Shown here: positions 39,218 through 39,315 of the stretch, in pieces
Layout of the letters: every line of letters begins with the position of its first letter
Numbering within the stretch: the first letter of the stretch is position 1
Assembly: GCA_000226015.1 (NCBI GenBank)
Contig: JH152787.1
Location: forward strand, 55,340-94,654
Direction: 5' to 3'
From: Mnemiopsis leidyi
Taxonomy: Eukaryota; Ctenophora; Tentaculata; Lobata; Bolinopsidae
DNA length: 39,315 bases
The notes under the pieces: model-generated
The model's database searches: none
What the model was told of the DNA's origin: nothing
The model's input: only the letters and a program-made list of their open reading frames with translations
Program-made: the position numbers and the translations under genes

Positions 39218-39315
39218 GCGGACAGACAGACAGACAGACAGACAGACTTACCCTTTCTCGTTATCAGCAGGAACCATCTTCTTCTGAGGAGCCCCGACAG
39301 CAAGAATACAACGTT
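38753..39315 (-). CDS. DLAT: Dihydrolipoyllysine acetyltransferase (PDH E2), last two exons, 5'-partial
   Basis: C-terminus of the E2 core of the mitochondrial pyruvate dehydrogenase complex, which transfers acetyl from lipoyl-lysine to CoA. The exon 39252-39315 (continuing past the window) encodes [20 protein letters not shown]; the last exon 38753-38882 begins in matching phase (GG|G) and ends with TAA. It holds the catalytic [17 protein letters not shown], where the His and Asp of DHRVVDG carry out acyl transfer, and the usual ending [12 protein letters not shown]. The lipoyl and E1/E3-binding domains lie outside the window. The intron between the two exons is largely a tetranucleotide repeat. 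Confidence 0.95.
38888..39246. repeat. (AGAC)n microsatellite filling a DLAT intron
   Basis: Imperfect to perfect GACA/AGAC repeats, purest at about 39087-39246, with a degenerate start (AAGACATACGGAT units around 38939-38990). It leaves almost no other sequence in the intron and reaches within a few bases of the donor at 39251. Confidence 0.95.

Noticed and set aside
38875..39303. 142-residue minus-strand frame rich in VCLSVCLS repeats
   Set aside because: Translation of the AGAC microsatellite in a DLAT intron.

Overview
The window looks like nuclear DNA from a non-vertebrate animal. Its genes are split by spliceosomal GT-AG introns (one is GC-AG), it is AT-rich, it carries a tRNA-derived SINE and many minisatellites, and the recognisable proteins are animal orthologues: a Sac-domain inositol phosphatase of the INPP5F/SAC2 type, PARG, BOLA3 and DLAT. 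The phylum cannot be fixed from the sequence alone. One assembly gap of 124 Ns lies at 10204-10327. Exon models were built by hand from splice sites and reading phase.

Layout. 1-7022 (+): the 3' part of an INPP5F/SAC2-like phosphatase gene, whose introns hold several unrelated tandem arrays. 7023-13631: a repeat-dense, gene-poor block with short fold-back elements nested inside each other, a ~1.5 kb duplication (8730-10203 and 11045-12565) and a tRNA-derived SINE. 13632-21756: no gene I can support, apart from a large 13-bp tandem array at about 18.26-19.40 kb. 21757-27542 (+): a six-exon gene for a ~450-residue four-finger C2H2 transcription factor. 29357-30990 (+): a four-exon multi-pass membrane protein gene. 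32367-39315 (-): five genes on one strand, coding for a small ankyrin-repeat protein (239 aa), a 113-aa single-pass membrane protein, BOLA3 (100 aa), PARG (462 aa, one exon) and the 3' end of DLAT.

The most unusual observation is that two unrelated genes have tandem arrays that start exactly at a 5' splice site and repeat the exon/intron boundary itself. One has 17-bp units in the phosphatase gene; the other has 53-bp units in the zinc-finger gene. Each therefore presents a ladder of candidate donors at fixed spacing. A second notable structure is a 'Russian doll' of short elements at 8207-8375: one sits inside another, which sits in the loop of a palindrome, with 8-9 bp target-site duplications at each level and empty sites available for comparison.

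Functional link: BOLA3 (mitochondrial iron-sulfur cluster delivery, needed for lipoyl synthase) and DLAT (a lipoylated E2 enzyme) lie on the same strand with only PARG between them.
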